Source: Spirochaetota bacterium
GTDB taxonomy: Bacteria > Spirochaetota > Spirochaetia > Treponematales > Rectinemataceae
DNA: 13,274 nucleotides
Reading direction: 5' to 3'
Assembly: GCA_023421875.1 (NCBI GenBank)
Contig: JAEZSM010000034.1
Location: 1 to 13,274 of the forward strand
Below the pieces are notes generated by a model. That model was not told the DNA's origin, searched no databases, and worked only from the letters and a program-made list of their open reading frames with translations. A program made the translations under genes and the position numbers. The first letter of the stretch is position 1. Each line of letters begins with the position of its first letter. Of this stretch, positions 5,753 to 13,112 are shown one piece after another.

Positions 5753-8700
5753 TTGCCTGAATCGCCTCAAGCGTCAAGCGGGCAGAGGCAGGCTCCGGGC
5801 ATCAGGATTATGAACGATGGTTTGGTTGACATTAGCCGGCACCTCTCCCATGATCGAAGCAGGAGGGAATCCTTGCGACTCAATACCTGGGAAAGCATAC
5901 TCGCCCAACTCAAAGCGGTTCGGGACAGCGAAGACGAAGAAGTCAAGATCAGTCTGCTCATGGGCTTGCTCATCAATCTTCGTCTGCTGGGGCAGGATGA
6001 TCGGATCCCCGACCTGAGGATAAAGAAGTCCGACATGGAGACAATCTATGCCGAGATCGAAGGAACCACAAGACAGGCTCTAGACTCCTGCAGCAACCCC
6101 TCTTCCAAGCTCATCTACTATGCCCGGGAGGTGCTGAAAAAGCTCCCGGTCAGGCAGGGCGCCGAAGAAATGATCGAGCAGATCCGGGCAACCGCGGAAG
6201 CCTTCGAGGAGGAACGCACCGAGGACGATCCCATGCTGGGATTTGCCGGCGACCTGCGCAAGGAAGTGCATCGCAGGCTTTCGCCTCGAATCATAAAAAG
6301 CTACCTCGAACCCTATCTCGAGCTCGTGGGCAATAAAAACACCGAACCCATGATTAAGGCAGGCTATGTAGCGCTTCCCAGACTCTTCAACCCCACTGAG
6401 GAGCCCGAGCGTTTTGTCGACCTGGCAATCGAACTCAAGGCGAGGCTGACCTACCTTTGGGACTACGAAAGCGGCGACATCGCGACGGTCAAGCACCAGC
6501 TGGAACAGAATCTCGATGTATTCGAACGCTGCTTCCTTAAGGCCGAAGTCGTCGGCTTTCTCGGCAGGCTGACTCCCAAAAACCTGGCGGACCCTATTCT
6601 CGAACTGGACCTGCTCAAGCGCCTGGCGAGCTTCAAGCACTTTCTCAAGGAATCCCATAGGGAATCGAGGATCGATCTCTACGACTATCTGCTTTTGGAT
6701 TTGTCCTTAGGCAGGCTTGTATTCCTTCTGGCCAACGATCTGACGAACAACCACTTCGCGGAAGTAACGCCGAGGAATTTCAGGGAAGCCCTGGGGGTTT
6801 TACGGGAGCTGCTTAATATCTCATCGATCAAAGGCCTGGCGGTGGGCGACGTCGAACAACATCAGGAGGAGTTGGACGATCTCAGAGAATCCTCTATGCG
6901 CAATTACCTGGTAGCCAAGAAAAGGCTGGGCGCCATCAGCAACGAACTGCAACGCTATCTTCAGACCGAAATAATAGAAAAAATGAGCGCCGCCCTCAAC
7001 CATATCCTGGAGGAATACGAACTTCCAACATCACGACTTTTAGCGGTCAAAACTCGGTTCTTCAATAATTTTATCCGCAGAACCCAGATCCACGTGCTGA
7101 GCGAATTCGCGGAAAAAGTGACCGCTGCGGTGGACAGAGAGCTGCAGCGCCAGGCCGACGATATGCGACTCTACGCTCGCTTGGACCAGCCCGCAGAAGA
7201 GTCGGAGCTCACGACAAAATCGTACATCGCGTCTACCTGGGAAAAGCCGGACCCGAGAATCAGGCCTGCGCTGGGCGGTAAGGGAAACAGCATCATCGAC
7301 ATGGCTGGCTTGGGGCTTAAGGTTCCTCCGGCCTTCGTGCTGGGCTACCCGTTCTTCTCGAGCTGCTGGGAAGAAGGACGGCTCGGGGATGAGCAGATCG
7401 AATTGATCTACGAAAAGCTCGAACAGCTCGAACAGCACAGCGGCAGACGATTGGGCGATCCGGAGCATCCGCTGATTATTTCAGTGCGCTCAGGGGCTCC
7501 CCACTCAATGCCGGGGGTGATGGCAACCATACTGAATGTGGGGCTTGTGCCGGAGGTCCGGGCGGCGCTGGAAAAACGCAGGGGCCCGCATCTTACCGAA
7601 TCCATCTACCGGCGCTTTTTGAAAAACTGCAGCGCCGCCCTCGCCCTCATCGAGGGGAGCGAGACCCATATAAAGCAGCTTCCCGAGCACGAAGCCATCC
7701 CTTCCATGGAGGCCCGTCTAGCAAAGCACCTGGGCGAGGAATTTTTATATGATCCCAAGAAACAGCTCCTGCGCTGCATCAGCCTTGTTTACGAATCCAG
7801 AGGTTCCCATGCGGTGCGGGCCTTCTCCCGCTCCATGCCTTCCTCGATAAAACCCGAAACGGCGGTGACGGTCCAAAAGCTCGTCTTCGGCAATCTCGGG
7901 CCTAAATCCCTTTCTGGCGTAGTGATAACACGCAATCCCATCACCGGAGACGACGAGCTTTTCGGAGAATTCAAGACCATGGCTCAGGGTGAAGAGGTGG
8001 TGAAGGCCAGCGCAGGCACTGAACCCATCTCGAAATTGGATAGTGAACTAGCGGAAAAGCTGGTGCGTGGCAAGCGTCTGCTTTTGAGCCACTACAAGCA
8101 GGATTTGGATATCGAGTTCACCGTTGAAAGCGGCGAGCTTTACTTTCTGCAGGCCAGAGCAGCCAGACTCGGTGCCTTTGCCCAACTAGTGGCGGATACA
8201 GATCTGCTCTCCCAGTCCATCATCGACCTGGACGAATACCGTTCCAGGGTGGACCGGCTGGAAGCCGCCTATTCCAGCGCAGCCCTTCCCCGGGCCGATT
8301 TTCTTCTTCGCCGCTGGACTCCGCCCATAACGGTAGGCGTGCCAATAAACGGCGGTGTCGTATCGGGCACCCTCGTGATGAGCATGGAGCGGCTTAAGGA
8401 AGCCGAGGCCAGACGGGAAAGTGTTGTCTACTTCGCCAACAACACAAAACCGACGGATTTCGACGTAATGAACCTCTCCCACGCGATTGTCACCGTGTAT
8501 CCCGGAAGGACCTCCCACGCGGCCATAACCGCCATGTCCATGAACAAACCCTGCATAGTAGGCTGCGGCGACATCGAGCTGGACTACGACCGGAAAACGG
8601 TGATCTTCCATGGCGCAGGCTCATTGCGGCTGAGGGAAGGCGAGCGGGTAACCGCCGATGGCAATACGGGAGCCCTCTATCGCGGCGTGGCTCCCATTTC

Positions 8701-9973
8701 CGATTTTTTTCTCCCCCTGGCGTCGGTGAGTGCCGCGGTGGGACGATGCGGCACTTCGGCTGAGGCGGTCATTGTTGTCCGTGACCTGATTGAATCCGAA
8801 CTAATACGACTCAAGCGCGAAACGAACCTTCGCCGTTCGAGCCTGGATTCGATCGAATCCTTCGACGGCGCCAACGTTCTTTTGCGGGTGGACGCCAATG
8901 TAAAAATCGAACAGGGCAGAATAGAAAAAAAGGAACGACTCCTCCAGCTCATACCCACCCTCGAAGCCATTCTGTCCAAAAACGGAACCCCTATTGTCTG
9001 TTCCCATCTGGGCGATCCCGGCGCCGAGGGAGACTTACGGCTTTCCAGGGAAGAGCTGTACGAAAACTATAGTCTTTTGCCGGTAGCCGAGCTGCTTTCG
9101 TTTCTACTGGGAAATCGGTTTGTCTTTCACAGGCTGAGCGTCGCATCTTCCGGCATATTAGTCGGCAGAAAGGACCTCGTGCCCGGCAAGGTGAACATGA
9201 TCGAAAATCTGCGCTTCGCTTCTGGCGAAAAGGATAACGACGATGCCTTCGCCAGATCCTTGGCCGAGCTTTCAGATGGCTGGTATGTCAACGATGCCTT
9301 CAATGTCTGCCACCGCCGTCACGCGAGCATTACAAGCGTCGCGCGCTTTGTCTCCCACAGGCTAGCAGGACCACTGGTTATACGGGAGCTTTCCGTGCTT
9401 GAGACGATAATCGAGAACACTCCCCGGCCCTTTGTCGCGGTTTTTTCTGGCGAGGAGCTGCGAGCCCAGTTCGGTGTTATGTCAGCCCTCTTGTCCAGGG
9501 TCGATCGGCTGGTGGTGATCCCTCCAGGTGAAAACGAGGAGCTGGCGTATGGTGAGGAGGAACGGAAAACACTGCCCCATATAGATTCTCTTATCGGTTC
9601 ACTGCGGGACTCGGCGGCAGAAAGCCTCCTCATTGTCGGAAAATCGGATGAAGAACGCCGGAAGGACCTCGCGAGGGCTGCATCCTGCATCGGAAAGGCA
9701 GGCGGCATCCTCTGGTCGGGTCCGGCGAGGCTGGATTTTCTTGCCGCAACCGGGAAAAAACCGGAGCGCAGCGACAGAGAGGTCCATCAAAAAGCTCTCC
9801 ACCGAGCGATCAGGGAAGGAGTATTCACGGTGGTCTGCAGCGAAAGAGAGAAGCAGCTGGCCGGCCTTGCCCTGCCCGGGCTTCACATCTCGACAGGCCC
9901 CAGCGCCTTTTTGGAATTTCTCGAGCGGCTTTCGCTGCCGGGCATCACTGCCCTAGACCCGGCTGCGCCCTAG
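5753..9973 (+). CDS. PPDK-type phosphotransferase / phosphoglycerate kinase-like fusion protein
   Basis: This is a 1406-residue multidomain protein with no frame break. Residues 1 to about 490 are charged, leucine-rich, probably helical and unrecognised. Residues about 497-810 are the ATP-binding domain of pyruvate phosphate dikinase and PEP synthase: LGGKG (507-511), SVRSGAPHSMPG (577-588), ITRNP (725-729), LFGEF (736-740), DLDIEFT (784-790) and FLQAR (798-802). Residues about 861-980 are the swivelling phosphohistidine domain, with H922 in PGRTSHAA. The PEP/pyruvate barrel that should follow is absent. Residues about 1035-1400 instead resemble phosphoglycerate kinase: LLRVDANV (1043-1050), CSHLG (1083-1087), ENLRF (1151-1155), NDAFNVCHRRHAS (1180-1192), ILWSGP (1319-1324), and HISTG (1378-1382) followed by a FLEFLE stretch. 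Its nucleotide-side motifs are degenerate. ATP-driven phosphorylation of H922 is likely; the acceptor is unknown. The first possible start is TTG 5753 with only a weak ribosome site; ATG 5810 is an alternative. Confidence 0.9.
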   Translation: MPESPQASSGQRQAPGIRIMNDGLVDISRHLSHDRSRRESLRLNTWESILAQLKAVRDSEDEEVKISLLMGLLINLRLLGQDDRIPDLRIKKSDMETIYAEIEGTTRQALDSCSNPSSKLIYYAREVLKKLPVRQGAEEMIEQIRATAEAFEEERTEDDPMLGFAGDLRKEVHRRLSPRIIKSYLEPYLELVGNKNTEPMIKAGYVALPRLFNPTEEPERFVDLAIELKARLTYLWDYESGDIATVKHQLEQNLDVFERCFLKAEVVGFLGRLTPKNLADPILELDLLKRLASFKHFLKESHRESRIDLYDYLLLDLSLGRLVFLLANDLTNNHFAEVTPRNFREALGVLRELLNISSIKGLAVGDVEQHQEELDDLRESSMRNYLVAKKRLGAISNELQRYLQTEIIEKMSAALNHILEEYELPTSRLLAVKTRFFNNFIRRTQIHVLSEFAEKVTAAVDRELQRQADDMRLYARLDQPAEESELTTKSYIASTWEKPDPRIRPALGGKGNSIIDMAGLGLKVPPAFVLGYPFFSSCWEEGRLGDEQIELIYEKLEQLEQHSGRRLGDPEHPLIISVRSGAPHSMPGVMATILNVGLVPEVRAALEKRRGPHLTESIYRRFLKNCSAALALIEGSETHIKQLPEHEAIPSMEARLAKHLGEEFLYDPKKQLLRCISLVYESRGSHAVRAFSRSMPSSIKPETAVTVQKLVFGNLGPKSLSGVVITRNPITGDDELFGEFKTMAQGEEVVKASAGTEPISKLDSELAEKLVRGKRLLLSHYKQDLDIEFTVESGELYFLQARAARLGAFAQLVADTDLLSQSIIDLDEYRSRVDRLEAAYSSAALPRADFLLRRWTPPITVGVPINGGVVSGTLVMSMERLKEAEARRESVVYFANNTKPTDFDVMNLSHAIVTVYPGRTSHAAITAMSMNKPCIVGCGDIELDYDRKTVIFHGAGSLRLREGERVTADGNTGALYRGVAPISDFFLPLASVSAAVGRCGTSAEAVIVVRDLIESELIRLKRETNLRRSSLDSIESFDGANVLLRVDANVKIEQGRIEKKERLLQLIPTLEAILSKNGTPIVCSHLGDPGAEGDLRLSREELYENYSLLPVAELLSFLLGNRFVFHRLSVASSGILVGRKDLVPGKVNMIENLRFASGEKDNDDAFARSLAELSDGWYVNDAFNVCHRRHASITSVARFVSHRLAGPLVIRELSVLETIIENTPRPFVAVFSGEELRAQFGVMSALLSRVDRLVVIPPGENEELAYGEEERKTLPHIDSLIGSLRDSAAESLLIVGKSDEERRKDLARAASCIGKAGGILWSGPARLDFLAATGKKPERSDREVHQKALHRAIREGVFTVVCSEREKQLAGLALPGLHISTGPSAFLEFLERLSLPGITALDPAAP

Positions 9974-10025
9974 AAAGCTAAAAACGATTGGGGTTCAATC
10001 AAGACGCTGCTGTGGGTGAGTAAAA

Positions 10026-10067
10026 TAAACAAGGGGCTGCCCAACGCAGTGGGCAGCCCCTTGTTTA
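10026..10067. terminator. Bidirectional hairpin between convergent chimera and fhs
   Basis: TAAACAAGGGGCTGCCC (10026-10042) pairs perfectly with GGGCAGCCCCTTGTTTA (10051-10067) around an 8-base loop, giving a 17-bp stem. A/T-rich flanks give short U-rich ends in both directions. It lies in the 121-base gap between two genes that end toward each other, so it probably terminates both. Confidence 0.85.
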
Positions 10068-10094
10068 CTCGATGCTCTTAAACAAACTAAAAAA

Positions 10095-11861
10095 TCAGGA
10101 CAGTCCCGTGATCAGGCCGGTGCTGGTGTCGATATCCATGCCCATGTAGGCAGGCACCGAGGGCAGGCCGGGCATGGTGCTGATCTCGCCGGTGAGGGGA
10201 TAGATGAATCCAGCGCCGGCGGCCAGCCGCAGGTCCTTGACCGGGAAGACAAAACCCTTGGGCGCTCCCTTGACCGCTGGATCGTGGGAAAGGGAGAGAT
10301 GTGTCTTGGCCATGCAGATGGGGAGCTTGTCGTAGCCCAGGGAGCTGAACTTGTCGATAGCGGCGGATGCCACGTCGGTGTAGGTCACGCTGCCGGCTCC
10401 GTAGACTTCCCGGGCTATGGTTTCGATCTTTTCCTTGATGGAAAGCTCAAGCGGATAAAGGAAATTGGCCTTAGCGGGCACAGCGCAGGCCTTGTCTACC
10501 GCCTCGGCCAGCTTGGCCGCTCCATCGCCGCCGTTAGCCCAGTTGGAAGAGACCACGGCATCCGAGGCGCCAGCCTTGAGGGCGGCTTCGCGCACCAGGG
10601 CATGCTCGGCATCGCTGTCCGTGGGGAAGGCATTGATGGCCACTACCGCGGGCAGACCGTATTTGCCGATGATCTTGAGGTGGGCTTCCAAATTGGCAAT
10701 ACCCTTCTTGAGAAGCTCTAGGTTCTCCTGGGTGTAGGCCGTCGATAGGGGCTTGCCCGGGGTTACCTTGGGCCCGCCACCGTGCATTTTGAGAGCCCGT
10801 ACCGTGGCGACGAGCACGACGCCGTCGGGCATAATGCCCGAGGCCCTGCACTTGATGTCCATGAACTTTTCAAAGCCCATGTCTGCGCCGAAGCCAGACT
10901 CGGTGACTACGTAATCGGCCAGCTTCGTGGCAATCAGGTCGGCAACGATGGAAGAGTTGCCATGGGCTATGTTGGCGAAGGGTCCGGCATGGACAAAGGC
11001 CAGCTGCTCCTCCAGAGTCTGGAGGACATTAGGCTTGAGGGCGTCCTTCATGAGGATGGTCATGGCGCCGGCTACCTTGAGGTCTTCGGCGGTTATGGCC
11101 TTGCCCGACTTGTCCAGGGCGACTACCACGCGACCCAGGCGCTTGCGCAGGTCGTCAAGGCTCGTGGAAAGGGCAAGGATGGCCATGACTTCGCTGGCCA
11201 CAGAAATGTCGAAGCCCGTCTCCCGCAAGGGGCCGTTTTCCAGTCCGCCGAGACCAAGTACCATTTTGCGGATTGCCCTGTCATTCATGTCCATGACCCG
11301 GCGCCAGAGGACGTTGTATGGGTCGATATTGAGCTTTTTGAGGCCCAGTTTTTCGAAATAGGACTCCGACCAGCGGCTCTCGTGGTACATTCTGGCATCG
11401 AGACCGGCGGCGCAGAGGTTATGTGCAGCCGACACGGCGTGGATATCGCCGGTGAGATGAAGATTGAAATCCGCCATGGGCACTATCTGGCTGTAGCCGC
11501 CGCCGGCGGCCCCGCCCTTAATTCCGAAGGTCGGCCCCATGGAAGGCTGCCTAATATTGGCAATGGCCTTTTTTCCGATGACGCCGAAGCCCTGGGTGAG
11601 TCCCACCGTGGTAGTGGTCTTGCCCTCCCCGAGCGGGGTCGGGGTTATGGCTGTCACGTCGATATATTTGGCGCGCTTAGTCTTAGGCGTTGCCGGATCC
11701 GAAAGGAATTCAAGGCGAACCTTGGCTTTCTGACTGCCGTAGTGCTCCAGAAAGCGCTCCTCCAGATCGTACTTGGCGGCGATCTCGGAGATCGGCTTTA
11801 TTTTTGCCGCCTGGGCGATGTCGATGTCGGATGGAACCGGACTTTTTCTAACAATGGACAC
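10095..11861 (-). CDS. fhs: Formate-tetrahydrofolate ligase (formyl-THF synthetase)
   Basis: This enzyme joins formate to tetrahydrofolate with ATP to give 10-formyl-THF in the cytoplasm, feeding purine, formyl-Met and methylene-THF pools, and the methyl branch of the Wood-Ljungdahl pathway where that exists. Family landmarks are the phosphate-binding loop TPTPLGEGKTTTTVGL, the strongly conserved QPSMGPTFGIKGGAAGGGYS region, LTGDIHAVSAAHNL, FGADMGFEKF and the C-terminal GEISTMPGLP. The GTG at 11861 (588 residues) is chosen because AGGGAGG at 11868-11874 lies 6 bases ahead; the longer frame from TTG 11882 would place that site inside the gene. At 588 residues it is some 30 longer than the usual 555-560. 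It lies downstream of panB on the same strand; the two share folate one-carbon chemistry. A terminator and a small hairpin precede it, so its expression may be separate from panB. Confidence 0.97.
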   Translation of the reverse strand: MSIVRKSPVPSDIDIAQAAKIKPISEIAAKYDLEERFLEHYGSQKAKVRLEFLSDPATPKTKRAKYIDVTAITPTPLGEGKTTTTVGLTQGFGVIGKKAIANIRQPSMGPTFGIKGGAAGGGYSQIVPMADFNLHLTGDIHAVSAAHNLCAAGLDARMYHESRWSESYFEKLGLKKLNIDPYNVLWRRVMDMNDRAIRKMVLGLGGLENGPLRETGFDISVASEVMAILALSTSLDDLRKRLGRVVVALDKSGKAITAEDLKVAGAMTILMKDALKPNVLQTLEEQLAFVHAGPFANIAHGNSSIVADLIATKLADYVVTESGFGADMGFEKFMDIKCRASGIMPDGVVLVATVRALKMHGGGPKVTPGKPLSTAYTQENLELLKKGIANLEAHLKIIGKYGLPAVVAINAFPTDSDAEHALVREAALKAGASDAVVSSNWANGGDGAAKLAEAVDKACAVPAKANFLYPLELSIKEKIETIAREVYGAGSVTYTDVASAAIDKFSSLGYDKLPICMAKTHLSLSHDPAVKGAPKGFVFPVKDLRLAAGAGFIYPLTGEISTMPGLPSVPAYMGMDIDTSTGLITGLS

Positions 11862-11881
11862 AGTAAACCTCCCTGGTCTCA

Positions 11882-11896
11882 AGGCCCTGGGGGCCT
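11882..11896 (-). promoter_or_regulatory. Small hairpin upstream of the fhs ribosome binding site
   Basis: AGGCCC (11882-11887) and GGGCCT (11891-11896) form a 6-bp GC-rich stem with a 3-base loop, 7 bases upstream of the fhs Shine-Dalgarno sequence. It could affect ribosome access or message stability. No riboswitch consensus was recognised in this short leader. Confidence 0.35.
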
Positions 11897-11909
11897 CAGG
11901 CTAGAATCG

Positions 11910-11951
11910 AAAAACGACGAGCCCCGGGCTGTTGTCCTAGGCACTCGTCGT
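11910..11951 (-). terminator. Intrinsic terminator after panB
   Basis: On the minus strand ACGACGAG (11951-11944) pairs with CTCGTCGT (11921-11914) around a GC-rich loop, and is followed by TTTT (11913-11910). It begins about 25 bases after the panB stop and ends about 50 bases before the fhs start, so it should end or attenuate panB transcripts before fhs. Confidence 0.75.
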
Positions 11952-11975
11952 CGTTTTCATAAATGAAGAATCAGA

Positions 11976-12830
11976 TCAAAGGCCCGCGTATTTCTTCATC
12001 TCGTCGACAATTTCCGGCTTCATGGTAAAGCTGTGCTCGTCGTCGGGGAACTTGGACTGCTGAACTTCGCCGATGAACTCCTGAACAGCCTTGAGCTGGA
12101 AGTCGTAGGCATTGGCGTACACTTTAACGAACTTGGGGGTAAATCGCTTGAAGAGTCCCAAGAGGTCATGGAAAACCAGGACCTGGCCGTCGCAGTTAAC
12201 ACCGCCGCCGATCCCCACGGTGACGCACTTCACTTTCTGGGTGATGATCTCGGCCAGCTGGCGGGGGATAGCTTCCAGAATGACAGCGAAGACACCCTGC
12301 TCGTCCAAGGCTACAGCGTCATCGAAGACCTTCTTGGCGGCATCCAGGGACTTGCCCTGCACCTTGAACCCTCCTAAGCTTCCCGCGGTCTGGGGCGTGA
12401 GGCCGATGTGGCCGAACACGGGGATGCCGGCACGAACAATGGCGCCGACGGTCTTGGCGAAATCCTGGCCACCCTCGAGCTTCACCGAGTCGCAGGCTCC
12501 GTCCTTGTAGAGGATGCCGGCGTTGGTGATCGCCTGCTCCACCGAAATGTTATAGGACATAAAGGGCAGATCGCCGACCACATGGGCACGCTTGACCGCG
12601 CGCATGACAGGCTTGGTGTGGTTGAGCATCTCGTCCATGGTCACCGGGGTGGTTCCGTTATAGCCGAGCTCCACCATGCCGAGGCTGTCCCCGACGAGGA
12701 TAATGTCGATTCCAGCTTCGTCTACAACAAGGGCTTGAGGATAGGAGTAGGCTGTGATCATACTGATCTTCTTGCCTTCCTTCTTCATTGCCGCTAGATC
12801 CTGAATTGTCAATTTCTGAACATCAGCCAT
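11976..12830 (-). CDS. panB: 3-methyl-2-oxobutanoate hydroxymethyltransferase
   Basis: PanB transfers a hydroxymethyl group from 5,10-methylene-THF to alpha-ketoisovalerate, giving ketopantoate, the first committed step to pantothenate and coenzyme A. The 284-residue protein has the full family signature: ILVGDSLGMVELGYNGTTPV with Mg-binding Asp, then DEMLNH, KLEGG, GHIGLTPQTAGSLGGFKVQG, ILEAIP with the catalytic Glu, and CDGQVLVFHDLLGL. The usual GIGAG turn reads GIGGG here, a mild change. The length is normal (about 263-285). AAGGAG at 12838-12843 lies 7 bases before the ATG. No panC or panD is in the window. It is first in a panB-fhs tandem, where fhs supplies the folate carbon that, after reduction by a FolD-type enzyme, PanB consumes. 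A strong promoter-like pair precedes it. Confidence 0.97.
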   Translation of the reverse strand: MADVQKLTIQDLAAMKKEGKKISMITAYSYPQALVVDEAGIDIILVGDSLGMVELGYNGTTPVTMDEMLNHTKPVMRAVKRAHVVGDLPFMSYNISVEQAITNAGILYKDGACDSVKLEGGQDFAKTVGAIVRAGIPVFGHIGLTPQTAGSLGGFKVQGKSLDAAKKVFDDAVALDEQGVFAVILEAIPRQLAEIITQKVKCVTVGIGGGVNCDGQVLVFHDLLGLFKRFTPKFVKVYANAYDFQLKAVQEFIGEVQQSKFPDDEHSFTMKPEIVDEMKKYAGL

Positions 12831-12864
12831 ACCTCATCTCCTTTTCTCAGCCCCAAAGTGCTAT

Positions 12865-12874
12865 ATATCGATAT
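12865..12874. promoter_or_regulatory. Palindrome at the predicted panB transcription start
   Basis: ATATCGATAT is a perfect 10-bp palindrome located where transcription from the panB promoter should begin (about 12874). It is a possible operator, though AT-rich palindromes of this length also occur by chance. Confidence 0.25.
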
Positions 12875-12880
12875 TAGTTT

Positions 12881-12909
12881 ATTATAACCTCTAACCCGCA
12901 AGCCCGCAA
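12881..12909 (-). promoter_or_regulatory. Candidate strong promoter for panB
   Basis: On the minus strand a perfect TATAAT (12886-12881) is preceded, with 17-base spacing, by TTGCGG (12909-12904). This predicts a leader of about 44 bases before the panB ATG. Confidence 0.65.
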
Positions 12910-12910
12910 G
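12895..12910. repeat. Tandem 8-bp repeat over the panB -35 region
   Basis: CCCGCAAG occurs twice head to tail (12895-12902 and 12903-12910). The second copy supplies the panB -35 hexamer on the minus strand. It may be a regulator site or a simple duplication. Confidence 0.4.
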
Positions 12911-12971
12911 CTTATTCATGCGTAAAATGAAACAGCGTATCATCCTCCGAAGCGACACATCCTTAATCATG

Positions 12972-13000
12972 TTGACAACTGGCAGTTTTGACTTTAGCCT
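12972..13000 (+). promoter_or_regulatory. Candidate promoter for the unrecognised right-end gene
   Basis: A perfect TTGACA (12972-12977) is followed after 17 bases by TAGCCT (12995-13000), which keeps the T, A and final T of the -10 consensus. It points away from panB toward the gene that starts near 13113, leaving a leader of roughly 105 bases. Confidence 0.4.
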
Positions 13001-13112
13001 AAATTAAGCTTTTACAGAGTTGAAGCAAGAAACTCATTCTAATAGAGGTGTCTTTAAAGCAGGGTAATATTTTTTCTCGGAGACCCAGAAAATTGAAATG
13101 ACAGGTGAATCA

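Noticed and set aside
6080..6658. A 192-codon antisense frame inside the chimera gene
   Set aside because: It lies wholly within the long fusion gene and shows no family motif.
11862..11882. TTG at 11882 as the fhs start
   Set aside because: The AGGGAGG site at 11868-11874 lies inside that extension and is correctly placed for GTG 11861.
10782..11966. A 394-codon open frame on the plus strand opposite fhs
   Set aside because: fhs on the minus strand is unmistakable; the antisense frame has no recognisable motifs and arises from codon bias in a GC-rich gene.
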